DNA from: Phyto melanocephala
Lineage: Eukaryota > Arthropoda > Insecta > Diptera > Rhinophoridae
Direction of reading: 5' to 3'
NCBI GenBank assembly: GCA_941918925.1
Contig: OW799237.1
Coordinates: 97,065,015 to 97,129,014 of the forward strand
Length of the DNA stretch: 64,000 bases
A program made the position numbers and the translations under genes. Below, one piece after another: positions 35,127-46,153 of this stretch. Below the pieces are notes generated by a model, which had not been told where the DNA came from, made no database searches, and saw only the letters and a program-made list of their open reading frames with translations. How positions within the stretch are numbered: the stretch's first letter is position 1; each line of letters opens with the position of its first letter.

Positions 35127-35510
35127 TAAACATTTTCTAAATTTAATTAAATTGTAATTATTTTTTGGAATCTTGAAAAACAATTCCGATATTATCCGTG
35201 TAGAATGCGTTTTCGAAATCATCTACGATTTCACCATCAGCACTCTTTATCGATACACTCATATGTAATTTGAAATTATATTTATGTTGCAATTCAATGA
35301 AATTCGAATTAGGGAATCATAGTACTTATTTTAAAAATTGCCTTTTTCCTTCTCTTTTCAAGATTGTAAAAAATGATTACAATTTAATTTAATTTAGAAA
35401 ATGTTTCAGGAAATTAATATGAAAGAATAAATGAACTTGAGCCAAAATAAAAATAATTTACAGTAAAATTAAATATATAAAATTCGAATAGAAAAAAATA
35501 TTAATATATG
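35127..35510. mobile_element. Diverged satellite relative arranged as an inverted repeat
   Basis: The left arm 35127-35335 follows the forward satellite unit (AATTCCGATATTATCCG, TTTTCGAAATCATCTACGAT, CAGCACTCTTTATCGAT). The right arm from about 35359 follows it inverted (TGATTACAATTTAATTTAAT, TGAACTTGAGCCAAAATAAA). The arms pair with each other through AAACATTTTCTAAATT at 35127 and its inverse ending at 35411, for about 53 bp. The unit shares the A variant seen at 1141 of the big array. This suggests the satellite derives from a foldback or long-TIR element. Confidence 0.75.
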
Positions 35511-36435
35511 ATATACGTTTTCAATACGATGTAAGATTGGTCGTAAATAGAAAGGTCAAATAATTATAAATTTACAGGAAAACGTAATAAAACTGCAGTA
35601 TCAAAATGTAATTCCTTTTGCAAAATTGCTTGTAAAACTGTTATATATTGATACTATTACGCAAACTTTTTATTTCGAAGCGTGTTTGTGTAACAACTAA
35701 GTGCCTTTCTACTTGCGACCATCGATATGTACTATTTCCTTATATTAATAATAAAAAAAATGACTGAAAATAAAGTTTCTAATCATAAATTTTCCTAAAG
35801 CAATTACTATTTTTTTTTCGATCCGAATTGCCAAAACAATGCTTAATATTGTATTAAAACAAATAACACATTCGCAAAGTAACACATATTAAACACTCTT
35901 TGAATTTGGCAAATATGTTTATATGAAGAAATTGATGTAAATTACAATTAATGACTTCACTTGTATTTAAACTCTCATGTTTGCTTTTCTTCCTTTTGTT
36001 CTCATATTTAAACATGATGTAATTAAGGCCATTAATTAACAAATAATATGATGGGTCCCTTAAGGTTATAATAAATATGCATTTTGTAATGTAATCAAAT
36101 GTTTTGATTGTTATATTTGATACACATGCAACATACATATATACACATATACAAAACGGACATACAAATATATACTTTACAAATACAAGGAAATCACTTT
36201 ACAGGGCCTTTCTAAAAGGCCGTTTACATTTTTAAAATAACTCGAATTTTTGCTGAAAATTATGAGCGGTCTTATATAAATACATATATTAGAGTAACTA
36301 TTTAAATGTCTTTACATTTTTAGATATAAACCTAATCTTCTGGCTAAAAATGTGGATGGTTTAAAATTGAAATTATTTTTAGAATAAAACACAGATTGCT
36401 TGCAGCAGATGTACCTGTAAAGACGTGAGGGCATT
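35511..36435. other. Gene-free AT-rich stretch
   Basis: No motif is found. The 94-codon minus ORF at 35854-36138 has no recognised similarity. ACATATA-type simple repeats lie near 36130-36175. Confidence 0.4.
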
Positions 36436-36439
36436 TTAA

Positions 36440-37056
36440 CCCTAATCTTACCAACACTTATTTTTGAGACACATTTTGATGTTGTATTCAATGTAGACTT
36501 TTTTTTGACGTTTTGACTTAAATATATATTGCATATGTTTTTTTATAGTCTAACAAAAAAAAAATTTTATATATTATATTTTTTTTAATCAAGAAACGAA
36601 ATGCAACATAAACTACCGACATGTGTCTCATAGACATAGTTTCTCAAAAACTCTTTTTACGAGAAGTTGCTGAAGCACTTAATGCTTCCCAAGTACACCC
36701 AAGGTCACAAAATAAATTACAACGCCCTACAGTTCAGTGTATATAGGAAGTTCTCCAATAAGAAGATCCATCAAACTTAACTACTTGTGCAACAAATAAA
36801 CGCAAAAGTTTCTATATGTTTTAATCCAAAGAAAGTCATATGGTTAAGTAGTACCATCAAAAATGTTTTAATAAAGTTTTCTAATTTACAAATTTATTAC
36901 AAAAACTTTTGTATGTAAACCATATGTTTAATAAAAATTTTTCTCTAAATTTACTTGACTCTACCTAATTAAAGATTTTCTTTTCAAATTTGTATGTATG
37001 TGAATTAGAAACACATGCTGGTAGATTTGAAATATTTTATGCCGGAATGATTAGGG
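36440..37056 (+). mobile_element. Non-autonomous piggyBac element, 617 bp
   Basis: Bounded by TTAA at 36436-36439 and 37057-37060, with ends CCCTAATCTTACC and (inverse) CCCTAATCATTCC. Subterminal motifs such as GAGACACATTTTGATG, and ACATGTGTCTC at 36619, are shared with the element at 41636. The interior 36660-36810 is a decayed copy of the same transposase 3' part (for example TGCAACAAATAAACGCAAAA). It is a shorter and older sibling of 41636-42620. Confidence 0.9.
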
Positions 37057-37080
37057 TTAATTTATGTTATGTCATTGCTA

Positions 37081-37887
37081 TTTTTTATACCCTTCACCTG
37101 TGCTGTACAAGGGTGAATATAGCTTTGTCATTCCGTTTGTAATTTCTACAATTTTTACTTCCCATGGCATAAAGTACATATTTTTTGAAAGCTTATGAAT
37201 AGGGGAGTCAATTAAGCTCTGTCAGTCTGACAGCCTGTCCGTGTGTATGTTGAAATCAACATTCAGAAGCAACCATATAATCCTTATATCTGTGAATGGT
37301 ATCAATCTTTTGGAAATATCCATGAATGAATCGCTATTGAAATTCAGCACAATCGCCCCATACGTTTCTGAGATATGAGCAAATAAACACGACTGCCTCT
37401 GTTTTTTTCCCATATTTATACCACCAAAATTAAAGTTTTTCAGGAGATATTTGTAAAAATCTTGGATAAAGCATGCTCTAAATGGTAAAGTTATAGGCAA
37501 AAATTAAAAAAAAAAAATATATTCCAAAAATTTACAAACGAAAATCAATTTTTTTTAGCTTCTAGACAGCCGAGAGAGTCAATATTGGTATCAACTGAAA
37601 GGACTTGACCAGTAAAATACAGTAAATTATTAAAAAAAAAATATATATCTAAAACAAAATGGCGGAACAAATTTTTTTATTTTTAAAATGGGTATCAAAT
37701 TAAAGGGCTTGACTAGAAGAATACAGTTACGTAAAAATTCAAAATCGACAATGTCGTTAGACATAATAAAAAAAAAATGCGTATAACATAAAACATAGGT
37801 GAAGCTCTGATGTGGGATTATACCTATGTACATGATGGTGACGGGTATTATCAGATACGGTACGGCCGAATATAGCACTCTTACTTG
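37081..37887 (-). mobile_element. mini-me-like element
   Basis: Starts TTTTTTATACCCTTCACC and ends CACTCTTACTTG, the inverse of the CAAGTAAGAGTG end. It carries TTTGTCATTCCGTTTGTAA, AGGGGAGTCAATTAAGCTC and the short (GTCY)n-like tract CTGTCAGTCTGACAGCCTGT near 37218. The two minus ORFs at 37222-37500 and 37630-37878 are non-coding element sequence. A second end-hairpin, TACGGTACGGCCGAATA, is near the terminus. It lies 20 bp from the piggyBac element just before it. Confidence 0.85.
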
Positions 37888-38515
37888 TGTATTATTATAA
37901 ATGCAATTCTAATAAATCATAACGTTATCTTCATTCTAAACTTAGTCCTCATTATGTTTTAAAGTTAATTAATTTTTAATGTAGAGGAAAATACTAATAT
38001 TTGTTTTTAAGTTTCGTTTGCAGATATACAATATAAAGGTTTTAGCAATTTTTTCCCTTTCCTACACAATTTATTAAATTCGACTATAAGCGTGAAGGTG
38101 ATAATACAAAAATTTATTTTAAGTAGTTTGTGTTAAAAAAATTTGCAACTTGAAAACACTTTTTATTTACCAAAATATATAAAACTTCTCTCAAATTTAC
38201 TTCTATTTAATTATGATTTTATATAGGGCTTAAATAAACCCTGTTACTGAGCACTATACTGATGTAATCAGGATAATTTCTAAAAAACGTTTACAATGAA
38301 TTGTTATGTCTAAATAAGTTTTGAAGCATAATTTTTACTTAGTTTTGAAAATTGTACAATAATTTTAAGTTAATATTGTTGTTTTTCTTTTAAAAAAATA
38401 TTCTTTAATGTATGTACATATGTGTATGTAAATTAAGACTTTCGGGAATTTAAACAATAGCTATACAGATTAAAGTAAAAACATCAAGATGAGAACTTAT
38501 TTAAATGAATTTTGA
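37888..38515. other. Gene-free AT-rich stretch
   Basis: No gene or repeat boundary is seen before the hAT target duplication. Confidence 0.4.
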
Positions 38516-38523
38516 ATACATAC

Positions 38524-39866
38524 CAGAGCTGTAAACGAACGATTAAAATTTATTTTTTAATTAACGATAAATAAACAAAATTTTAATAAATTCACTTGGC
38601 AAAAAATAAAAATGCATTCATTAAAATTCATCTCGATTGAAAGACTCATTGAATACATTTATTTTATATAAAAATTTTGAGTAAATTCATGCAGAACCTG
38701 AAATTAAATTCTTCATATAATATTGTAGTAATAATAAAAAACTGCATATTTCGTTATAACTACTCCCATTTTAGACGATGTTTTAAAATCGTGGACTTTT
38801 TAATTATCTTTTAAAGAATCTACCAAAATCTTTTTTTCATCTCATATAAGGTTTTTTTTATGATCTTTTTTACTTATAATCGGTTTTTTTTTTGCTCGCT
38901 CAAAATATAAAAATTTTGAATACAAATATATATATTTGAAATAAAAAATTAAACTTAAAGGAAAACATTTTAGTAGATTTGCCTATTTGTATTTCTTTAT
39001 AAAAGAATATGTATATCTGTGGCTTGGAGCTAAAAGGGCCAATGTCAAAATATTTACTTCTGAGAAAATTGGAATTGAAATTTAGCTATTATAGATGCTT
39101 TCATAGTGATATTGGTCAGCATTTTATTTATGAAGCTGTTCTGGGTTAAGTATGACTTTTGCTGTTTTACCTTAATGAAACAGAGCAAGAAAACAAATCT
39201 AATGCAATGATTAACTCAAAAGAGCAAAAAAGTGACGTTGGCCCTTTTAGCTCCAAGCCACAGATATAAAAGCATAATAAGAGAACGCAAATGAGTGTTA
39301 AGAAAAATACAAAAACATCTTCAAAAACCAAAAACGTGATTTTTTTAACTACTCTTTCTTCTCGGCCCTTCTTGACCACAAAAAAAAGTGACCTTTTAAA
39401 TCATCATGTTAGTTTTGAAAATTTTAATAAAGGTATTCACGTCACCTATTGCATAAATATTACTACAAACAACATTATTTACATTATTTTGCTAAAGGTA
39501 ATCGTAGTTTTACTCTGAACATTAAACAAACACTTTTTAAATAAAAATTGTATTGACGTCGGACCTGAGTAAAATTGCGCAATTTTGCACTTAATAGAGA
39601 GTAAAGCTGGTGACCTGAATATCTTTAACATATTTGGCATTTGTTGACAAAATTAGCATATTTTATGTGATAAACATCAGTACAGCTGAATTTACTTAAA
39701 TTTTAATGCAACTCATTTTCTAATATGAAATGGATTCATTCAATTTTAAATACAATAATTCAATTATATTTTCGGAAAAATGAAAGAATTAAAAAAATAC
39801 AATATAATGACTGAAAGATTCGCAGTTTCATTAAAAAAAAAAACGTAACAACCTTTAACAGCTCTG
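38524..39866. mobile_element. Non-autonomous hAT element, 1343 bp
   Basis: The ends are CAGAGCTGTAAACG at 38524 and TTTAACAGCTCTG ending at 39866, a typical hAT terminal inverted repeat beginning CAGAG. The flanks are ATACATAC (38516-38523) and ACACATAC (39867-39874), an 8-bp target duplication with one difference. ATTCATT/GAAAGA-type short motifs recur near both ends. No transposase is readable. The middle (39017-39263) is a separate hairpin element. ORFs 39167-39379 and 39291-39518 overlap that insertion and look spurious. Confidence 0.9.
39017..39263. mobile_element. Hairpin TIR element nested in hAT, 247 bp
   Basis: CTGTGGCTTGGAGCTAAAAG (39017) is perfectly inverted at 39263. The arms run 31 bp with a single mismatch (TGTCA versus CGTCA inside the arm). 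The centre is 185 bp without a gene. ATAT-type sequence flanks both sides, so a short AT-only target duplication is possible. The high arm identity, compared with the 8-bp duplication mismatch of the host hAT, suggests a younger insertion or selection on the hairpin. Confidence 0.85.
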
Positions 39867-39874
39867 ACACATAC

Positions 39875-41160
39875 ACTTTACAAATCCTTATAATTTTATG
39901 ATGAAAGTCGAAATGTTTAAAAATTAATATTCAATTTCTAAAATTTTATGGCAATAAAATTTCTTACTACTAAATTCATAATTATATTGTCTCTGTTAAA
40001 AAGAATTTGATTTGGATATTTTTTCAAAAATTTAAAATTACTTTGGATGGGCTCCCACAAACTTAGTTCTATACTTATCTACAATTAACATTTTGAATTA
40101 TAATGCCAGTAATGTAAACACACATTCAGAGTTACTTTTGCATATGCAACAATAGATCAAATAAGGAAAATATGAATTAACATTAATTAGAACACATACA
40201 ATGAAACTTGCGTCAGCAAATTACCAATAAGCTTTAGGGCCAACAACAAAAGAAGTGTTAAGTAAATAATTATTACAGTTATTTATTCCAAATGTTAATA
40301 AAGTACCAGCAAGACGACAAATTATTAAGCAATTGTGCAATTATTGTTCAAGAGGAAACAAAACGTTCATATATTCCATGCTGGGTTTTGAGGAATCTAA
40401 AACATGGCAGCATGTCAAGAGAGCAAAATTAATAACATCAAAAATTATGAATATTAATTTTCAAGTTTTGCAGGAGACAGAATTTGTTTAACATATTTGT
40501 TTAATAATAATTTGAAGTAGTTATTAAAATGTTGCTGTTGTTGTCATCTTAAAGACCTAAAAACCTATCTGCAAAAATTTCAAAATTGAGTTTTTTTTAT
40601 GAATTATTTCTATATCATAACGTATATGTGTGCAAAATTTTGAACATCTTATATTACGAATGACCAAGTTAGTACCTACACGGCCGTTACGCACTAAAAA
40701 AAATATATCATTAAGAAATCACGGTAAAAGTTTAGTTTTGTTGCACTGTGTAATTTAAAAAAACATTAAGTACTATTTTTTGCTTAAGCCAGTAAAAGAA
40801 ACTATAACTGTTATTATTTAATGTATGTATATAATATTCATATGTATAAAGATATTGTTATTTATTTATAATAATTGGTACTGCTGATATGTTATTTGGT
40901 TTCAGATTTTAACAATTCCAAATAACCTAAGTGACATAACATAAGCTGTGTTTAAAAAAATTTATTTCTTAACCGATACAAGTTCTGGTTTCATTTGAAT
41001 CCAACTATGTTTTTTTTCAATATTGGAAATAGTTCCCATTTTATAACGTTTTTTCCCTCTCCTGTAAACTTTTAGTTCGTCTATAAGGTGACGATATGGA
41101 ATTAAATTTAAGTTCTCTGTTAGAAATAACTAAGTAGGATAAAAAAATGTGGGAACTAAT
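39875..41160. other. Gene-free AT-rich stretch
   Basis: No gene is found. ACACGGCCGTTACG near 40678 is a small GC island without a partner. Confidence 0.4.
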
Positions 41161-41490
41161 TTTCATTCACCATTTTGGTCTTTGTAGTAATGCCTCGAAA
41201 CTTACCTAGCTTGCGGTTCTGCACATATGAGACACTTTGGTAAGGATCGACCAGATAAGCTAGCCAGGGTGGATCGGTATGGATATCTCCAAGAAATATG
41301 CAGCCTTAGTCACTTTAAGGACTATCCACAGCCAGATCACTACACACTTTCTTGGAAAGGCCGTGAACAGGTTACGTGGCCCGTGGTTACGTGCACAACA
41401 AAACTAACGAGTCGAGCTATGAAGGACATCTTAAGGGGGCGGGGGTTTCGCACTTCTAGCAACCATCGTTTTTTTGCCGACTGTTGAACT
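41161..41490. other. GC-richer block with unassigned 86-codon frame
   Basis: Composition jumps to about 45-50% GC across 41200-41470, unlike the flanks. A plus frame from ATG 41227 reads MRHFGKDRPDKLARVDRYGY and closes at 41487. It has a charged N-terminal half and no recognised domain. Minus frames are also partly open. It is probably a piece of an old mobile element or an exon, and I cannot decide which. Confidence 0.35.
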
Positions 41491-41635
41491 AAGTTACGCC
41501 GTTTACATTAAACTGTTAAATCTGAGTGATATTCTACTTAACAGCATATCAATGGTCACAAGTATAAATGTCCTAGCATATGTATAATGTTTTACAAATA
41601 CCCTTCAACAAAAAAATTTAAAGCAATAGTATTAA

Positions 41636-42620
41636 CCCTAATCTTACTAGCATGTGTCTGTGAGACACATTTGGATGTTCCATTGAATTTAACTACAGAA
41701 ATATATGACATATCGCAACCAAACTTCATAACATTTATTTGACTAATGTTTTGTATAATTTAATAAAAAAAAATTTATGTGTTGCCTTCTTACATCTTTT
41801 ATATGCAAAACCATAAAAATGTAGCAGTAAATACTGACATGTGCCTCAGAGACACATATATGCATATATGCATGTTTTTGTTTACATATTTTTGGATGTA
41901 TATAATTTTTTTACCAAATACAAAAAGAAAAGTGGAAAGTAATTTGTTTGGTTTTACTGAGAACATAACTTTAGTGTCCTACGTCCCAAAACAAAATAGA
42001 GTAGTTCTTTTACTCTCATCAATGCATTGCAGGACTCACTGCGACTTATAAAATAAAAACAAATCAGAGGTAAACATGCATTATAATCAAACTAAAAGCG
42101 CAGTTGAAACTCTGGATCAACTTACTAATAGTTTTACTTGCCGCAGAAAATCTTACAGATGACTGTTTGCATTTTTATGCAATTTAGTTCATGTTTGCAG
42201 AATCGCTGCGTACGTAGTTTGGAAAAATTTGCATCCTTTGTGGAAAGCAACGCAAGCAAAGAAAGCTCGAAAAACCTTTTTACCAGAAGACGCTGAAGGG
42301 CTTGTTACACCCCAAATACGCCAAAGATCGAAGAATAAATTGCAACGACCTATCGTTCAACTAATAGAAGAAGTCCTTCAAGAAGGAATTGCACCTACTA
42401 ATACCCAGAGTGCAACAAATAAACGCAAGAGGTGCCATTTATGGAATCCCAAAATAAGCCGTATTATTCAGCAATGCTGTCAAAAATGTAATAGTAATGT
42501 CTGCAATGAACATGCTGTGAAAGTTCTTTTATGTAAAGAATGTAATTGATAAAAAATATTTAATAGTTTTCCCGTAAGTTTTTTATATGTGTGTAAGTTT
42601 TTATGTCAGTATGATTAGGG
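41636..42620 (+). mobile_element. piggyBac element, internally deleted, 985 bp
   Basis: TTAA flanks both sides (41632-41635 and 42621-42624). The ends are CCCTAATCTTACTAGC and (inverse) CCCTAATCATACTGAC. A palindromic ATGTGTCTGTGAGACACAT sits at 41651 and a related ACATGTGCCTCAGAGACACA near 41837, as subterminal repeats. The interior keeps only the last part of a transposase (41929-42549). The N-terminal and first catalytic regions are gone. A sibling is at 36440-37056. Confidence 0.95.
41929..42549 (+). pseudogene. piggyBac transposase C-terminal pseudogene
   Basis: The first frame reads N-L-F-G-F-T-E-N-I-T-L-V-S-Y-V-P-K and V-V-L-L-L-S-S-M-H. After a frameshift near 42050 comes M-H-Y-N-Q-T-K-S-A-V-E-T-L-D-Q-L, the counterpart of 'YNQTKGGVDTLDQ'. 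The third catalytic Asp is replaced by Glu and both Gly are lost. A TGA then replaces the Trp of the 'RWP' motif. The last frame to 42549 ends in a cysteine-rich domain (K-R-K-R-C-H-L-W, C-C-Q-K-C, V-C-N-E-H-A, L-C-K-E-C-N). This is the C-terminal zinc-binding domain that in the family recognises the terminal repeats; one Cys of its first pair is Trp. Inactive, but remarkably well preserved at the tail. Confidence 0.93.
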
Positions 42621-42851
42621 TTAAAACTAACAGTTTTGTAAACAATTTTACAAAATAAATTAGACTGTGATAATACAGTTTCAATTACTTTTTTGTCATC
42701 TCCTGTAAAGTTACAATTATTTGAGTTAGGGCATTTCTACTCGTTACCAACGATATAGATTTTATTGTTCAGATTTTTCAGAAAACCTCTAACTGTGTTT
42801 GACAAAATACACACCGTACGGGGTGAGCCTTTAAAAAAGTATATAAAAATA

Positions 42852-42962
42852 CTGCCGTATTAATAAAAAATATTCAAGATTTACTGAGGTCTAATTTAAC
42901 AGATTTCTGTGCAACATCTTTCAAAAAAGCCTTTAAAAAACCTAAAATATTTTTTATTTTCT
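42852..42962. mobile_element. Second copy of the 7.8-kb MITE
   Basis: GCCGTATTAATAAAAAATAT, CAACATCTTTCAAAAAAGCC and AAACCTAAAATATTTTTTAT follow the same order as in 7770-7888. The right terminal GGCCCT is lost. It is more decayed than the first copy. Confidence 0.75.
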
Positions 42963-43301
42963 CTATCTCTCGTATGAAAATTTACGAAAGTACTTAGTTC
43001 TCAATTAAGCAAAATTTTAATTCCTTAAGTTTTAAAAGTAACTAGCCAATGTCTTCTTAAGACCTCAGGTGACATATAATTGTTAAAAGTCCCTCATTAT
43101 ATCGAATGCTAATAAGACTTTAGTAAAACAATAATATAAAGTAATAATTTGAATTATAATTTTATTTTACTTTCTTTAGTTTAAGTTACATTTAAGCATT
43201 TCTGAAGCTTAAAATATTTACAAACAGGAGTTAATCAGCTTAGGTTTTGCTGCAATGCTAAATTCAAACTTCAGGAACATACACACATATTTATATTTGT
43301 G
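42963..43301. other. Unassigned spacer
   Basis: AT-rich. No gene or repeat recognised. Confidence 0.35.
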
Positions 43302-44329
43302 TAGGGTGGCTCCAATTGAAAAGTATTTAATCGTGGTTTTATGATAATTTTTGTATTGTCTAGATCTAAAAATCTACAAAAAAAAAAAAAGAAGTTAATA
43401 TGAATTTCAATTACAAAATTAATACTATTAATAAAAAATGTATTTAAAAATAAAAAAATAACTTTAGTTGAAAAATAAAACTTTTAAAAGTTAGTTTAAT
43501 TAATTTAAACACGCCTATAACTGAAATTTGGAATACATTTAAATAGAGTATTTATTGTATAACTAATATGAATGATTAAACCCGTTTTAAATAAAAGTAC
43601 CCGGAAATAAAATAGATGTATTTTTTAAACATTTATTTAAAAGAAATATGTATGTATGTGTAAGTATATTTTAATTTACATTTATCATATTGTAATTATA
43701 AAGAATATAGAAGAGATAAGAATGTTTACAATATAAACCAACCGCCAACCAAATGTCATATTTACCTTGACCTAGACACAAAGAAATTTTGTCGTTAAAA
43801 AATCTTGCGAGTTTCGAATACTGCCGAATGTAGTGGGCTGCAGGGAATATTGTCTAAAGTAACATCTGCAATATAGTTCCACCTCTATGTTATATTAGGA
43901 ACAAAGTCAGTTTCTTTTTTTGCTCTGCATGAACTTACTTAAACAGTAATCAGCTCTTTGGCCATTATTATTTAATTATTCACCTCCCTTTTTTAAATTA
44001 ATAATCAAAATTATTTTTAAATAACTTTTTTTTTAACTTTATTCTTCAATACATTTTTTAAACTGACAAATGTTTTAAAGTTTTTATAAAAAAATTAAAA
44101 TCAACTAAAGAAGATATTAAGATTATTTAAAAATATAATTTAAATTTACAAATAAATAAATAAATTAGTCATATAATTCAAAAATGTTAAGCAATATATT
44201 TCTTTGTAGATTTTTTAAATAAGGGACTGTTGATCTAGTTTAAGATTGGAAATATAGTGGGCGTATTACTTCTATTTTGGCGCCCTATGCTCCAGTGGGA
44301 GTTAGAGGAACATATATATATTACTTCTA

Positions 44330-45135
44330 TTTGTATGATATTTTTTGTGTTTTCTACGTTTGTGAAGTTTGAATTTTTAAAAAAGTACCTATTGCTCCAA
44401 GTTAAGAAAAATTTCCAATATTGATGTTACTTTTATCATTTTCTAAGAAACTATTAATTCCCTGTGGGGTTATTGATTAAATTTCAGAATAAAAATGATG
44501 TGGGCAACGTCAAAAATATCTTTTAGAATTGTAGTTTCTATGTTTGTAAAGCTACAATTACAAAATTAGAGACAAATGATCAGAAGTGAGAAAGAAAATT
44601 GTATTCTATTGTTTTCTCAATTAGATTTTTTTACGGATGACCTAGAAAGTTATTTTACATTTAAAAAGTACTTTTTGTATTTCAACGTTTATGAAGCTAG
44701 AATCTTGAAATTGGGATTATAGATACAAGTTAAAAATAAAAAATAAGAAGGCGATTAAAAGGGTACTATTTTAGCAATTGAATGTTATTTTTTGTATTTG
44801 TTAGGTTTATGAAGCTAGAGTTTTAAAATTAAAGACTATTTAGTTAAAGCTGCAAATTAAAGTTTATCTGACGACACAAATGGTACTTTTTCGCAATTTT
44901 ATGGTACTTTTTGTATTGACTGCTTTTATGGTGATAGAATTTTGAATTGGGGGTCTATTGACTTCACAGTGACTGTAAGGGTATAGGTTTGTCATTCCGT
45001 GTGAAATTTCTACCATTTTCATTTCCGACACCATAAAGTATATATTTTCTGGAAGCCAATAAATAGGTAAGTCAATTTAGCATTTTCATTCAGGCAGTCT
45101 GTCCGGGTGTACGTTGAAATTAACAGGATTTTTAA
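44330..45135 (-). mobile_element. mini-me-like fragment with internal repeats
   Basis: The right part (about 44966-45135) holds GGTTTGTCATTCCGTGTGAA, TTTCCGACACCATAAAGTAT and CAGGCAGTCTGTCCGGGTGT, matching the ends of the copies at 37081 and 49366. Before it, a motif like TACTTTTTGTATT...TTTATG(A/G)(A/T)G(A/C)TAGA recurs near 44340, 44510, 44665, 44790 and 44905 at roughly 115-165-bp spacing. These are likely the degenerate internal repeats of the same family. The element's outer end is not found. Confidence 0.6.
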
Positions 45136-45404
45136 AATTACGCGCTATTGATCCAAGCTGATATGTATATTGAGCGAGTAAAATTATATTACTTCGCATT
45201 TTTTAGTACTTTTTGTTCTTCTATATTTGATGGAAAATGTTAGCAAAAATAAGAAATGCTTATTTACGCAATATTAAAAAAAAAATAAAACTAATTAGAA
45301 AAACGTTGTAATATATTTAATGAAAAACTATTTAGAAATTAAAAAAAACTTCTGCATTGCTTAAATTAAAAGAATTGGGGTGGCAGATATACAAAGCGAT
45401 ACAA

Positions 45405-45953
45405 TCTAATATATAAAATATTCGTGTCGTGGTGTTTGTGATTAAAATCATCCAAAATGACTTGATCAATTTTTATGAAATCTTGTGTGCATATCGGGTA
45501 GGTCTGAGATGCCACTCCTTTTTTCGCGCCCCCTCAGACTACTTCACCGATCTTTTTGCAATTTTCACATAATATAGACAAAACTCTGATATAATTATTA
45601 GGATACTTTTTTACCACGCCTACTTTAACGCCCACTTTTTTTAATTATGAACTTTCATTGATATAGTATATAGTATTTTTTTTCAAATTGTACACAATTT
45701 ATAGTTCAGCTAATGCAGAAATAAACGTTTGAGAATCGGTCAACATCTATTTTTCATACTCCTAAATATTTAGGGTGACTCACCCAAGGGATAATTTATG
45801 CCTCACCTAATAACGTAACGATTTCGATGAAATTTCATACTAAGATAGAACTGCATACCGTAGAACACATATGGTTTACGTTTTTTTTTTAATGTAAAAA
45901 ATATTTCCTAGAAATAATTTATTCGGCAAAACAACGTTTGCCGAGTCAGCTAG
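45405..45953 (+). mobile_element. Non-autonomous Helitron, 549 bp
   Basis: The 5' end is TCTAATATATAAAATATTCG, preceded by A. The 3' end is CCGAGTCAGCTAG followed by T, obeying the Helitron 5'-TC...CTAG-3' rule with insertion between A and T. Just inside the 3' end is the hairpin GGCAAA-ACAACG-TTTGCC (45925 onward). The interior has AATGACTTGATCAATTTTTA and CATATCGGGTAGGTCTGAGA, phrases I associate with insect non-autonomous Helitrons. No Rep/helicase coding sequence. Confidence 0.88.
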
Positions 45954-46153
45954 TATTTAAAAAAAAATTTAAAGATTTTGTAAACTAATCCATGTCTTTT
46001 GTTGTTTTTGCGAAATAAAAAATTATAAAAGAAAATTAAATAAAAAGAAGAGTATTTAACATTACTGTCGTGTGTTTTTTTTTACAATACCTCTACCTAA
46101 GTACTCTTCTCTTTATATAAAAATTTCAAAAAAGCTTAGTTGAAGCCACCCTA

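Larger units (their letters stand above)
43304..46151. mobile_element. TA-flanked TIR element, 2.85 kb, with nested insertions
   Basis: GGGTGGCTCCAATTG at 43304 matches the inverse of CAGTTGAAGCCACCC-type sequence at the right end (AGTTGAAGCCACCC ending at 46151). The inverted repeats are about 16 bp with two mismatches. Both are bounded by TA (43302-43303, 46152-46153), the Tc1/mariner-type target duplication. No transposase is readable. A large part is filled by mini-me-like material (about 44330-45135) and a Helitron (45405-45953), so the original element was shorter and probably non-autonomous. Superfamily is inferred from the TA only. Confidence 0.7.

Noticed and set aside
36005..36138. 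35854-36138 minus ORF as a gene
   Set aside because: Residue mix follows AT content, no domain, no Kozak or splice support.
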